Source: Chloroflexota bacterium (GTDB lineage Bacteria; Chloroflexota; Chloroflexia; QHBQ01; JADMIH01). Taken from it: a stretch of 22,917 nt of DNA. The notes under the pieces were generated by a model. The model was not told where the DNA came from, did no database searches, and worked only from the letters and a program-made list of their open reading frames with translations. Position 1 is the first letter of the stretch; each line of letters begins with the position of its first letter. Where the stretch lies: positions 1 through 22,917 of the forward strand of contig JADMIH010000046.1 of NCBI GenBank assembly GCA_015478675.1. Direction: 5' to 3'. Positions 15,585 to 22,860 of the stretch are shown piece after piece. A program made the position numbers and the translations under genes.

Positions 15585-15974
15585 CGGCACTTGCACCGTG
15601 AACTGCCCGGGAGAAGATATGGTGATCACTCCTGCCCACATGCACATACACTGGGAGGTGTTGTTCAGGGCAGGAGAGTTGTTGATCAGCACTGTTGGTG
15701 AGCCTGGCACCCAGGGTGCGGTAATCACTGGAATGCAAGGCATAGGTGTAAGTACACCCTGCGCCGCTGCCGTGGCTGAAGCCACAGTAGGGTTAGCAAT
15801 TGAGGTGCACATCCCGAAGGACGGTATATTACCCATTGGAAGGTTATCCATGATGGTAGCAGCTAAGGGCCCCCCAACCATAACAGGCGCGCCTTTAGGG
15901 ATAGCTGTGATCACGCTTGGCGCTACGCCAAAGCTGCACTGGAGCATAGCGCCTGTTGTTACTTGCTGCGGCAT
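15582..15974 (-). CDS. PAAR-like protein (DUF4280 type)
   Basis: A 130-residue protein rich in Gly, Pro, Ala and Thr with no signal peptide or membrane helix. GAMLQCSFGVAPS (8-20), the central MGNIPSFGMC, PTPMPCIPV-like spacing (C80), and the C-terminal CMCMWAGVITISSPGQ fit the DUF4280 / PAAR-like family. Family members cap the spikes of type VI secretion and contractile injection systems. Cysteines at 13, 56, 80, 109 and 111 could bind a metal at the tip. The family call is by recall of motifs, not a search. AGGAGGT 6 nt before the ATG is a very good ribosome binding site, and a promoter lies at 16119-16147. No sheath, tube, VgrG or effector gene is near, so it is an orphan here. Confidence 0.75.
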   Translation of the reverse strand: MPQQVTTGAMLQCSFGVAPSVITAIPKGAPVMVGGPLAATIMDNLPMGNIPSFGMCTSIANPTVASATAAAQGVLTPMPCIPVITAPWVPGSPTVLINNSPALNNTSQCMCMWAGVITISSPGQFTVQVP

Positions 15975-16118
15975 TTTCTTACCTCCTGTTAAGCGCGCTC
16001 AATCGGCCTAAAGCGGAAGCAAGGCTGAACCGCTCCCGCTTCTGGTATAGGGCTGAACCATCGGCCTCGTAAGAGCTTTGCATGGAGGAAGAAGAGGCCG
16101 GCATCTTACGCAATGCAC

Positions 16119-16147
16119 ATTATACTACAATAGCCTGCACGCACCAA
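16119..16147 (-). promoter_or_regulatory. Promoter of the PAAR-like gene
   Basis: On the minus strand, TATAAT (16119-16124) lies 17 nt after TTGGTG (16142-16147). Initiation near 16112 gives a leader of about 135 nt, in which AAGCGGGAGC and GCTTCCGCTT can form a 10-bp hairpin before the AGGAGGT site. The -35 is weak. Confidence 0.55.
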
Positions 16148-16166
16148 CCCTCGCCTTACCAGTTGC

Positions 16167-17990
16167 TTAGACCAACTCCGGCTCTTCTTCGGGTGCGAGC
16201 TGCGTGCCCGCAACGCCCGCGGCTGCTAGCTCTCTGCCGGCTTGTACACTTTCACCCTCCAGGCCTTCCGCGCCCCCTTCAGCCATCGCGCTCAAGCCTG
16301 CACGCTGATTGCTCTTGCGCAACGGTATTTCTTTCAGAAAGATGGTGGTTATAAAGCCCATCCCTAAAAGCACTGTGGCTATCAAAAAGGCTTCCTGTAT
16401 GCCTGAGAATAGGGCGGGCCTCATCGCTCCCGTGATCACGTCTATGATCTTGGGCGCGAACGCTGCCGGTACATGATAGGTATTGACCAACCGAGTTTGC
16501 AGCGCAGCCATGTTTTCGCTGCCGACCAACACCTGCGGATTAAGAGTGCTCAGGCCCGCTGCGAAGCTTTGCACCGACAGTTGACTCGCGGCGGCAGGTG
16601 GCAACGTTTTCTGTAGCTCTGTAAAGCCTTTGGCCAGTCCCGGCCCGAAGCTGTCGCGGAACTGGTTGTTTACGATTGTGCCCAGCACTGCCACGCCCAC
16701 AGTGCTGCCCATGTTGCGGAAGAATTGCACAGCCGCCGTCACAACGCCCACGCGCTGGATCGGAAAGGCATTCTGCACCACCAGAGTGTACATCGGGAAA
16801 GCCACGCCGAGGCCGAGGCCCAACACAAGCATGTACGCTATTGTGATGTAGCGCTGCGTACCCATGTTCATCGTGTAGAGCAAGAACATTCCGATAGTCA
16901 CAAGGCCCATGCCTATGACGCCCACTATACGGTACTTGCCTGTGCGCGAGATTACCTGGCCGGTAACGATGCTCGATATAACTATGGCTATCGTCATAGG
17001 CGTAATGGTGTTGCCGCTACTGGTGGCGCTATCACCCTGGATAGCCTGTATGAAAAGTGGAATATAAAGCACCGCGCCAAAGAGACCCACGCCTGTCAGG
17101 AAGACTGTGATCACCGATACCGAGAATATACGCTCCTTGAAGAGATCGAGGGGTAAGATTGGCTCTTTTGCGCGTGTCTCCACAAAGATGAAAGCCGCTA
17201 TGAACACTGCCGCTACCACAAAGAGAGCGATTATATTAGTCGAACCCCAATCCCAACCAGGAGTGCCCCCAAGCGACAGAGCCAACAGCAGTGGCGTTAG
17301 CCCAGCCACGAGGGTAGCAGCGCCCCACCAGTCAATTATCTTCTTGGCTGTGTGCGTTGTACCCGCCGGGAAGGTGGTTATGAGCACCAGCAGCGCGATG
17401 AGGCCAATCGGCACGTTTACATAAAAGACCCAGCGCCAGCCTACATTGTCTGTAAGGTAACCACCGATCGTAGGGCCGATTACTGATGACAAGCCGAATA
17501 TAGCGCCGAAAGCGCCCTGCCACTTACCGCGATTAGCGGGCGGTATGATGTCGGCGATGATCGCGAAAGCGTTAGCGGTGATGATACCGGCTCCCAAGCC
17601 CTGAAGGCCCCGGAAGGCAATCAGCTGGAGGATATCCGCGCTCAGGCCCGAAAGGACTGAACCCAAAAGAAATACCGTGATGCCTGCCACATAGAACCAC
17701 TTACGCCCGTACATGTCGGAGAGTTTGCCGAAGATAGGCACCGAGACTGTAGAGGTCAGCAAGTAGATCGTGAAGACCCAGGTATAGTGCTCAAAACCGT
17801 TGAGATCGCCGATGATCTTCGGCATTGCCGGGCCGACCACCGTCTGGTCGAGGGCAGCTAGCAAGATGCCCAGCATCACGCTGACCATGATCGCAGCTAC
17901 TTTTCCACCTGAAAAATGGGGGGTTTCGTCCGTTTGCGCCCCCCAGTTTTGTGCCCCTGCTCTTTGCGGGGCTAACGTTCTGTTACTCAC
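16167..17990 (-). CDS. DHA2/EmrB-QacA-type MFS multidrug exporter
   Basis: A proton-driven drug exporter of about 607 residues, inner membrane, with the hydrophobic pattern of about 14 helices. LDQTVVGPAMPKI near the first helix is the motif D1-like segment of DHA2 transporters. GKLSDMYGRKW is the MFS loop 2-3 motif, RGLQGLGAGII follows in helix 4, and GPTIGGYLTDNVGWRWVFYVNVPIG is the antiporter motif C region. A long soluble loop before the last helix and a Glu/Ala-rich tail are typical. I chose the GTG at 17990 because GGGAGG (complement of 18001-18006) lies 10 nt upstream. An in-frame ATG at 18035 has no nearby site. The MarR-type regulator is 132 nt upstream on the same strand, so the pair probably forms an inducible efflux operon. 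Confidence 0.93.
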   Translation of the reverse strand: MSNRTLAPQRAGAQNWGAQTDETPHFSGGKVAAIMVSVMLGILLAALDQTVVGPAMPKIIGDLNGFEHYTWVFTIYLLTSTVSVPIFGKLSDMYGRKWFYVAGITVFLLGSVLSGLSADILQLIAFRGLQGLGAGIITANAFAIIADIIPPANRGKWQGAFGAIFGLSSVIGPTIGGYLTDNVGWRWVFYVNVPIGLIALLVLITTFPAGTTHTAKKIIDWWGAATLVAGLTPLLLALSLGGTPGWDWGSTNIIALFVVAAVFIAAFIFVETRAKEPILPLDLFKERIFSVSVITVFLTGVGLFGAVLYIPLFIQAIQGDSATSSGNTITPMTIAIVISSIVTGQVISRTGKYRIVGVIGMGLVTIGMFLLYTMNMGTQRYITIAYMLVLGLGLGVAFPMYTLVVQNAFPIQRVGVVTAAVQFFRNMGSTVGVAVLGTIVNNQFRDSFGPGLAKGFTELQKTLPPAAASQLSVQSFAAGLSTLNPQVLVGSENMAALQTRLVNTYHVPAAFAPKIIDVITGAMRPALFSGIQEAFLIATVLLGMGFITTIFLKEIPLRKSNQRAGLSAMAEGGAEGLEGESVQAGRELAAAGVAGTQLAPEEEPELV

Positions 17991-18122
17991 CTTTGTAAAT
18001 CCTCCCAAACGAATTTGTACTCTCTTCTCCACCATAGCGATCTACAAGCGGCTCCTCATTGCGGTAGATTCGCTTCGCGTTAGCTTTGTTCTTGTTTAGC
18101 TGTTTCTCGAACTTCTACGTCG

Positions 18123-18746
18123 CTACACTTCCAGCGGTTTCAATGCGCCTTGTGGAGGGGCCTGTGCGTTTCCGTTGATTACCTCGGTTTCGGCCTCAGC
18201 CATTGAGGCTTGCGCCGGACAGAAAGCTGCATCTAAATAACCATCGGGCAAGAGCGAGGCGAGATGCCTGCATGCTACCTGGATATCTGATAGCTGCTTC
18301 TCCGAGAGAGATGACAGAAAGCTCACCACCTGGCTGTGAAACTGTTTGTTGGCAAGGTGAGCCGCCTCTCTGCCCTCGTTGGTAAGCTGCAAATATATGC
18401 AGCGCCTGTCTTCCAGGTCGGGTATTCGCTCTACCAGCTTGCGGTCAACGAGGCCATCCACAATGCGGGTCATCGTGGGGTTTGTCACATTGAAGCGGCG
18501 GGCCAGCTCGCTCGTAAGCTGCCTGCCATTAGCGAGTGAGTAAAGCGCCCAGATCTGTGAGCCTCCTATATCTTTCATGCGCCCAGTTCCCTCGTTGTTT
18601 CGGGCCTGGTGCTTGAGCATCCTGAAAACGTGCGGCAATGTAGAAACCATCTCCACGGCTGTCTGGTCAAGGAGTGCGCTACGCTGCTCTGCCGGTGCGC
18701 TGAATCCCTCCTCTTTTCCCTTCATTATCCTCACTGTATGTGCCAT
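18123..18746 (-). CDS. MarR-family transcriptional regulator
   Basis: A 207-residue winged-helix regulator. LTSELARRFNVTNPTMTRIVDGLVDRKLVERI is the helix-turn-helix and recognition helix. DLEDRRCIYLQLTNEG is the wing, with the DxR(R) motif that defines MarR proteins. The N- and C-terminal helices would make the dimer. About 30 residues at each end exceed the usual 140-160-residue core; the C-terminal tail is polar and Ala/Pro-rich. I chose the ATG at 18746 because GGAG lies 6 nt upstream. An earlier ATG at 18767 has no site. It precedes the DHA2 exporter, which it probably represses until a drug-like ligand binds, as is common for this pairing. The upstream 18786-18832 region holds repeats that may be its operator. 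Confidence 0.93.
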   Translation of the reverse strand: MAHTVRIMKGKEEGFSAPAEQRSALLDQTAVEMVSTLPHVFRMLKHQARNNEGTGRMKDIGGSQIWALYSLANGRQLTSELARRFNVTNPTMTRIVDGLVDRKLVERIPDLEDRRCIYLQLTNEGREAAHLANKQFHSQVVSFLSSLSEKQLSDIQVACRHLASLLPDGYLDAAFCPAQASMAEAETEVINGNAQAPPQGALKPLEV

Positions 18747-18785
18747 TTTCTTCTCCTGTCTCCACATTGAGCTAAAGGCTGCGCT

Positions 18786-18832
18786 GCTTATATGTTAGCC
18801 TCATCAATAGTTAGTGTAGCTATATATTAGCC
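18786..18832. promoter_or_regulatory. Candidate operator region of the marR-MFS operon
   Basis: On the minus strand, GGCTAATATATAGC (complement of 18819-18832) and GGCTAACATATAAGC (complement of 18786-18800) are near-identical direct repeats. Between and overlapping them, ATAGTTAGTGTAGCTAT (18807-18823) is a 17-bp palindrome with one mismatch, the size MarR dimers bind. The AT-rich repeats also offer -10-like hexamers. Confidence 0.5.
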
Positions 18833-18989
18833 TTTGCAGGAGGAGCTGTCAACCCATTTGGTTGCAATTGGCTCCCCAAAAACCAAAAATAGGTCTTAAG
18901 ATGTAGATGCTTTCTTACTTACTAGCCGCTGCGACCTACAGCATCTTTGTGCGTTAGACTCGTGAAACGCCTCCACAAGTCCACAATTG

Positions 18990-19018
18990 TTGACTGATGG
19001 ATGCGCCGCATCTATAAT
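18990..19018 (+). promoter_or_regulatory. Promoter of the GH18-like gene
   Basis: TTGACT (18990-18995) and TATAAT (19013-19018) are 17 nt apart. Initiation near 19025 places the octamer repeat 19030-19061 at the very start of the transcript. Confidence 0.85.
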
Positions 19019-19029
19019 CGCTGAGAGAT

Positions 19030-19061
19030 GCATAAGAGCATAAGAGCATAAGAGCATAGGA
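19030..19061 (+). repeat. 8-bp tandem repeat in the GH18 leader
   Basis: Three exact GCATAAGA units (19030-19053) and a fourth, GCATAGGA (19054-19061), whose single change creates the AGGAG ribosome binding site just before the ATG at 19069. Eight is not a multiple of three, but the array is non-coding, so gain or loss of a unit would change leader length and structure, not reading frame. Confidence 0.85.
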
Positions 19062-19068
19062 GAAAAGC

Positions 19069-20733
19069 ATGAAGCTTCGCTATAGAAGGGCAGCTATAGC
19101 CCTGACCTTGTTCTTCGCTATCGTTGCAGGAGCAAGCCTGCTGCTAACGCGTAACGCGCAGGCATCAGGTGCAAGCAGCCCCTCAGAAGAGGCGCAGGCA
19201 CTTGACGTTCGCTGGGGCTTCTACGTCACTTACAATCCCAACTCCTTAGCGTCTCTGCAAGCCAACGCGCAAAGTCTCAACTATGTCTCGTCCTGGTTCT
19301 TCAATGTGAATAGCGCAGCACAGATAACAGGCCAAGACCGGCCTGAGGTAAGCGCACTGCTCACTTCTGTAGGGGCGAAGAACCTTCCATTGCTCAAGAA
19401 CAGCGCCACCTACAACGACTTTACCGCGATTCTAACCGACACCAACAAACAACTTTCCCTTGTAGACCAGATAGACTCGCTGGTTCAGGCCAACAACTAT
19501 GATGGCATCACCATTGATTTCGAGGGGGTAAACGCCACCGACAAAGACGCTTTGACAGTCTTCATGGGCCGCTTGTACAGCAGGCTTCACCCGCAGGGGA
19601 AGATAGTAGCGATGGCTGTGCCCGCCAAGGTAAAGGATGTAAGCTCAGGCTGGGGAGCGCCTTATGATTACGCGGCGCTCGCTGTCGTAAACGATTACCT
19701 CCTTATAATGGCCTATGATTATCACTGGTCAACCAGTGATCCCGGTGCTGTAGCCCCAATCGCGAAGCTGCGCGATACTGCCGCCTATACCCTGGCCCAC
19801 GTGCCCGCGAAGAAGGTGGTATGGGGCATCGGCGTCTACGGGTACGACTGGCAAACAGATGGCGCAGGCCGTACAGTGGGCAAGGCCGAGTACCGCACCT
19901 ACGCCGAGGCAGTCGCTCTAGCTGCCCAGCCCGGCGCGGAGAGCGGCTACGACGAGCAGAATGAAGCGCCCTGGGTGCGCTATACACGCGACGGGTATGA
20001 GCGCGACCTGTGGTACGAAGACAGCCGCAGCTTTGCCGCCAAGCTCGATCTCATAAGTCAGCTGGGAATGGCGGGTTTCGGTATCTGGCGGCTCGGACAG
20101 GAGGACCCGCAACTATGGCAGATCCTCCAGAAGCCGAAGCAGCAACAGAGTCCCGCAGCTTGCACGCCTGTCGCTCAATTTGTCTCTACACCAGACAAAG
20201 TGTTCTTCAAAGAGACGGGGCACAGCCTGGGCGGGGTCTTTTTGCGCTATTGGCAGGAGCACGGCGGGCTGCCTGTATATGGCTATCCACTCACTGAGGA
20301 GTATACAGAGAAGAGCGCGACCGACGGCAAGAGTTACATCGTGCAATACTTTGAGCGCAACCGCTTCGAATATCACCCTGAGAACCAGCCGCCACAGGAT
20401 GTGCAGCTGGGCTTGCTGGGGGTGCAGGCGATAGGCAAGCGCATATTCCCTCCATTGACAGATCCCATGCCTGGGAGCGATACAATTTACTTTCCGCAGG
20501 TCCAGCACACCATTGGCGGGGCATTCCTCCAATACTGGCAGGAGCGCGGAGGGGTCGGGCAGTTCGGCTACCCAATCTCCGAGCCTGTGCTGGAGAAGAG
20601 CGCGGTAGACGGCCAAACCTACACAGTGCAATACATGGAGCGCGCCCGCTTCGAGCTACATCCTGAATACAAGGGAAGCAACGCCGAAGTCCTGTTGGGG
20701 CTGCTGGGGCGCGATGTTGTGCCATGCAAGTGA
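19069..20733 (+). CDS. Secreted GH18-like glycoside hydrolase with two C-terminal repeats
   Basis: A 554-residue protein with an N-terminal signal sequence or anchor (about 7-27, after KLRYRR). Residues 45-355 form a GH18 barrel. DGITIDFEG (145-153) is the family DxxxDxE motif, with proton donor E152, and MAYDYHW (214-220) is a substrate-site strand. It resembles the YaaH/SleL branch, which acts on peptidoglycan-type or chitin-type glycans, so the substrate is uncertain. After a Gln/Pro linker come two similar repeats, 378-451 and 472-547, each with HxxGGxFLxYWQExGG, YGYP/FGYP, and VQYxERxRFExHPE. This LGFP-like type is common on surface proteins and likely binds the envelope. AGGAG 5-7 nt upstream supports the ATG. 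It is divergent from the marR gene and monocistronic or leading to the next gene. Confidence 0.9.
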   Translation: MKLRYRRAAIALTLFFAIVAGASLLLTRNAQASGASSPSEEAQALDVRWGFYVTYNPNSLASLQANAQSLNYVSSWFFNVNSAAQITGQDRPEVSALLTSVGAKNLPLLKNSATYNDFTAILTDTNKQLSLVDQIDSLVQANNYDGITIDFEGVNATDKDALTVFMGRLYSRLHPQGKIVAMAVPAKVKDVSSGWGAPYDYAALAVVNDYLLIMAYDYHWSTSDPGAVAPIAKLRDTAAYTLAHVPAKKVVWGIGVYGYDWQTDGAGRTVGKAEYRTYAEAVALAAQPGAESGYDEQNEAPWVRYTRDGYERDLWYEDSRSFAAKLDLISQLGMAGFGIWRLGQEDPQLWQILQKPKQQQSPAACTPVAQFVSTPDKVFFKETGHSLGGVFLRYWQEHGGLPVYGYPLTEEYTEKSATDGKSYIVQYFERNRFEYHPENQPPQDVQLGLLGVQAIGKRIFPPLTDPMPGSDTIYFPQVQHTIGGAFLQYWQERGGVGQFGYPISEPVLEKSAVDGQTYTVQYMERARFELHPEYKGSNAEVLLGLLGRDVVPCK

Positions 20734-20747
20734 AGTAGTGGTATAAT
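20719..20747 (+). promoter_or_regulatory. Promoter of the DksA-like/lspA region
   Basis: TATAAT (20742-20747) has GTGCCA (20719-20724) 17 nt upstream, inside the end of the GH18 gene. The 54-nt leader contains GAGGAGG 7 nt before the ATG at 20801. Confidence 0.6.
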
Positions 20748-20800
20748 CAGAGCTAACACTCTTTTGAGCATAACTACGCACTCGATGAGGAGGCAGCCCC

Positions 20801-21196
20801 ATGGCCGACACGCAGGACGAAATAACCGCCGTTGACACATCTGAGATGAAAGCGCGCCTACTTGCCCTGAAGGCTCAGATGGAACGCGATATAGAGATAA
20901 AAGAGCAGCAAGTTGCTGAGGATGGAGATGATCTGGCCCAGGAGAGGGGCGGCGTCGGCAACCACATGGCCGACGATGCCAACGAAACCTCAGAGCAAGA
21001 GACGATGCTCACCCTACAACTGAGCACTGAACGCCAGCTTGCTCTGGTAAACCAGGCGCTCGCCCGCATTGAGGCTGGAACTTACGGTGTCTGCGCCAAC
21101 TGCGGTAGGCCGATAGCTCCTGCCCGCCTTGATGCCCACCCCTATTCAATTTATTGTATACAGTGCCAGGAACTGGCTGATAAAGGAAGGATTTAA
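20801..21196 (+). CDS. DksA/TraR-family zinc-finger protein
   Basis: A 131-residue protein. The N-terminal two thirds (about 14-92) are helical and charged, as in the DksA coiled coil. The C-terminal C4 zinc finger uses C98, C101, C119 and C122 (CANCGRP and YCIQCQ), with GTYGVC before it. DksA binds the RNA polymerase secondary channel, but the short TraR/YteA-type relatives differ in function. Here the coiled coil lacks an obvious DxxDxA tip, so a DksA-like effect on polymerase is not shown. GAGGAGG lies 7 nt upstream. It is 62 nt before lspA on the same strand; this adjacency is seen in other bacteria, and the two are probably co-transcribed. Confidence 0.9.
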   Translation: MADTQDEITAVDTSEMKARLLALKAQMERDIEIKEQQVAEDGDDLAQERGGVGNHMADDANETSEQETMLTLQLSTERQLALVNQALARIEAGTYGVCANCGRPIAPARLDAHPYSIYCIQCQELADKGRI

Positions 21197-21204
21197 GAGG
21201 CATG

Positions 21205-21244
21205 GGCTGGCGGTTGTAAGTTTCAAGGATAGTTGCCGCCAGCC
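21205..21244 (+). other. Hairpin between the DksA-like gene and lspA
   Basis: GGCTGGCGG (21205-21213) and CCGCCAGCC (21236-21244) form a perfect 9-bp stem with a 22-nt loop, beginning 8 nt after the upstream stop and ending 14 nt before the lspA ATG. There is no T tract. It may tune read-through or translation of lspA. Confidence 0.5.
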
Positions 21245-21258
21245 GCGCCATCAATATC

Positions 21259-21789
21259 ATGCGTACACGTATTCCTCAGATTTCGGCTATGTTTGGGGTA
21301 GTGGTGCTGGTGCTAATACTGGACCAGCTTGCCAAGGCCTGGATAACCGCTAACATGGTGGCGGGTGACACCCGCCCGGTCATAGACGAGTGGGTACGGC
21401 TGCGTTATACCCAGAACAGCGGGGCAGCCTTTGGCTTTTTTCAGGGGTGGACAGGCGGCCTCAGTATCGTGGCTATTGTTATTATTGGGGCGATTATCAT
21501 CTCCGCACAGAGGGTAAGCAACGGCAGCAAGCTGATGATGTTGGCCCTGGGCCTGGTTCTCGGGGGCGCTTTGGGCAACCTGGTTGATCGTCTGCGCCTC
21601 GGCTACGTAGTTGACTTCATTGAAGTGTACGGCCCGCGCATCAACGTCAACAACAGAGTATACATCTGGCCCGTTTTCAACCTGGCCGACAGCGCCATCA
21701 CCATCGGCGTGGCGCTCATCGTAGTTATACTCCTCTTCGGCAAACAAGAGGCCGGGCAGACGCCGGAGCTGGTGGAGCGTGAGACATGA
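21259..21789 (+). CDS. lspA: Lipoprotein signal peptidase (signal peptidase II)
   Basis: A 176-residue inner-membrane aspartic peptidase that cleaves the signal peptide of diacylglyceryl-modified prolipoproteins. Four membrane helices lie near 11-28, 65-83, 90-108 and 138-160. NSGAAFGFF (53-61), GGALGNLVDRLRLGYVVDF (102-120, catalytic D119), and FNLADSAI (140-147, catalytic D144) are the family motifs. The window contains a substrate candidate, the lipoprotein at 12831-14213. No clear ribosome binding site precedes the ATG at 21259; a hairpin sits in the 62-nt gap to the upstream gene. The C terminus is polar and cytoplasmic. It is followed by rluD after 84 nt, the lspA-rluD order common in bacteria. 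Confidence 0.97.
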   Translation: MRTRIPQISAMFGVVVLVLILDQLAKAWITANMVAGDTRPVIDEWVRLRYTQNSGAAFGFFQGWTGGLSIVAIVIIGAIIISAQRVSNGSKLMMLALGLVLGGALGNLVDRLRLGYVVDFIEVYGPRINVNNRVYIWPVFNLADSAITIGVALIVVILLFGKQEAGQTPELVERET

Positions 21790-21798
21790 TGCTGCGCC

Positions 21799-21864
21799 TA
21801 ATGCGTAAGTAAAGGATTGAGGATAAAGAGACTACATCCATAATCCCTCACGCACTACGCACTA
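21799..21864. repeat. Heptamer-type intergenic repeat element (lspA-rluD gap)
   Basis: The right half matches 5117-5200 and 15505-15584: GAGGATAAAGAG, CATCCATAATCCCTCA, then CGCACTA twice (21851-21864). The left half is degenerate (GCGCCTAATGCGTAAGT). GGATT and AATCC inside it are inverted. It ends 9 nt before the rluD ATG, so it forms most of that gene's untranslated leader. Confidence 0.65.
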
Positions 21865-21873
21865 CGAGTTCCC

Positions 21874-22860
21874 ATGCCGACGACACCTGACATTCAGCCT
21901 TCTGTGGATGCCCGACAGATAAAGTGGCGCGTTGAGGGCGCCTCTGCAGGTGAGAGGTTGGATAGGGTTATCGCCGCCCACATAGAAGAGATTTCGAGGT
22001 CTTTCGCCGCCACTCTTATTGACCAGGGGGCGGTTCTGGTTAGCGGTTCTGCCGCGCTCAAAGCTAGCCAGAGGGTGAAAGATGGTGATGAGGTCAGTGT
22101 GCACATACCCGCGCCCCGGCCAAGCAGCCTGCTCGCTGAGGTAATCCCACTCAAGATCGTTTATGAGGATGCCGATCTGCTGGTTGTAGATAAGCCCGCC
22201 GGTATGGTGGTTCACCCCGCGCCTGGGCACAGTGGCGGCACGCTGGTAAACGCACTGTTGGCCCACCTGCCGGGGCTGCAATTCGACATGGGCGACGAGG
22301 CGCGACCCGGTATTGTACACCGTCTCGATAAAGATACAAGCGGGCTGCTGGTGGTAGCAAAGCGCAGAGCGGTGCACGAGGCCTTATCCAAGCAGATGGC
22401 AGCCCACACAACACGTAAGGAGTACCTGGCGGTTGTGGCGGGCAAGCTGCATCCTGAAGTGGGAGTGATAGATGCGCCTATAGCCCGTGACCCACGCGAC
22501 AGGCAGCGGATGGCGGTAGTAAGCAGTGGCCGCCCTGCCCGCACTCACTACAGGGTAGAGCGCGGTCTGAGCAGGTATACCCTCATAAAAGCAGTTCTTG
22601 AGACGGGGCGCACCCACCAGATCAGAGTACACATGGCCTCTACAGGCCACCCCGTACTCGGAGACCCTGTGTACGGCAAGCGAACGCTAAAAGACGCCGC
22701 TTCTCTCGACCTGCGACGCCAATTTTTGCACGCGTACCGGCTGGGTTTTACACTACCTTCAAGCGGAGAATGGCGGGAGTTTACCAGCCCGCTTCCTGAA
22801 GAGCTGGCGATGGTGTTGGAGAGGATTGAACAAGGTCAGAGCCAAACAGGGGCGATGTGA
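21874..22860 (+). CDS. rluD: RluA-family 23S rRNA pseudouridine synthase (RluD type)
   Basis: A 328-residue enzyme that isomerises uridine to pseudouridine in RNA, probably helix 69 of 23S rRNA by analogy with RluD. An N-terminal S4 RNA-binding domain (about 26-77, GERLDRVIAAH to GDEVSVHIP) is followed by the catalytic domain. VVDKPAGMVVHP (104-115) and HRLDKDTSGLLV (149-160) are RluA motifs, with catalytic D152. ETGRTHQIRVHMASTGHPVLGDPVYG is the later family motif. Assignment as RluD rather than RluC/RluA rests on the S4 domain and the lspA neighbour. The ATG at 21874 has no clear ribosome binding site; the space before it is a repeat element. The stop overlaps nothing, and 57 nt remain before the window ends. 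Confidence 0.94.
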   Translation: MPTTPDIQPSVDARQIKWRVEGASAGERLDRVIAAHIEEISRSFAATLIDQGAVLVSGSAALKASQRVKDGDEVSVHIPAPRPSSLLAEVIPLKIVYEDADLLVVDKPAGMVVHPAPGHSGGTLVNALLAHLPGLQFDMGDEARPGIVHRLDKDTSGLLVVAKRRAVHEALSKQMAAHTTRKEYLAVVAGKLHPEVGVIDAPIARDPRDRQRMAVVSSGRPARTHYRVERGLSRYTLIKAVLETGRTHQIRVHMASTGHPVLGDPVYGKRTLKDAASLDLRRQFLHAYRLGFTLPSSGEWREFTSPLPEELAMVLERIEQGQSQTGAM

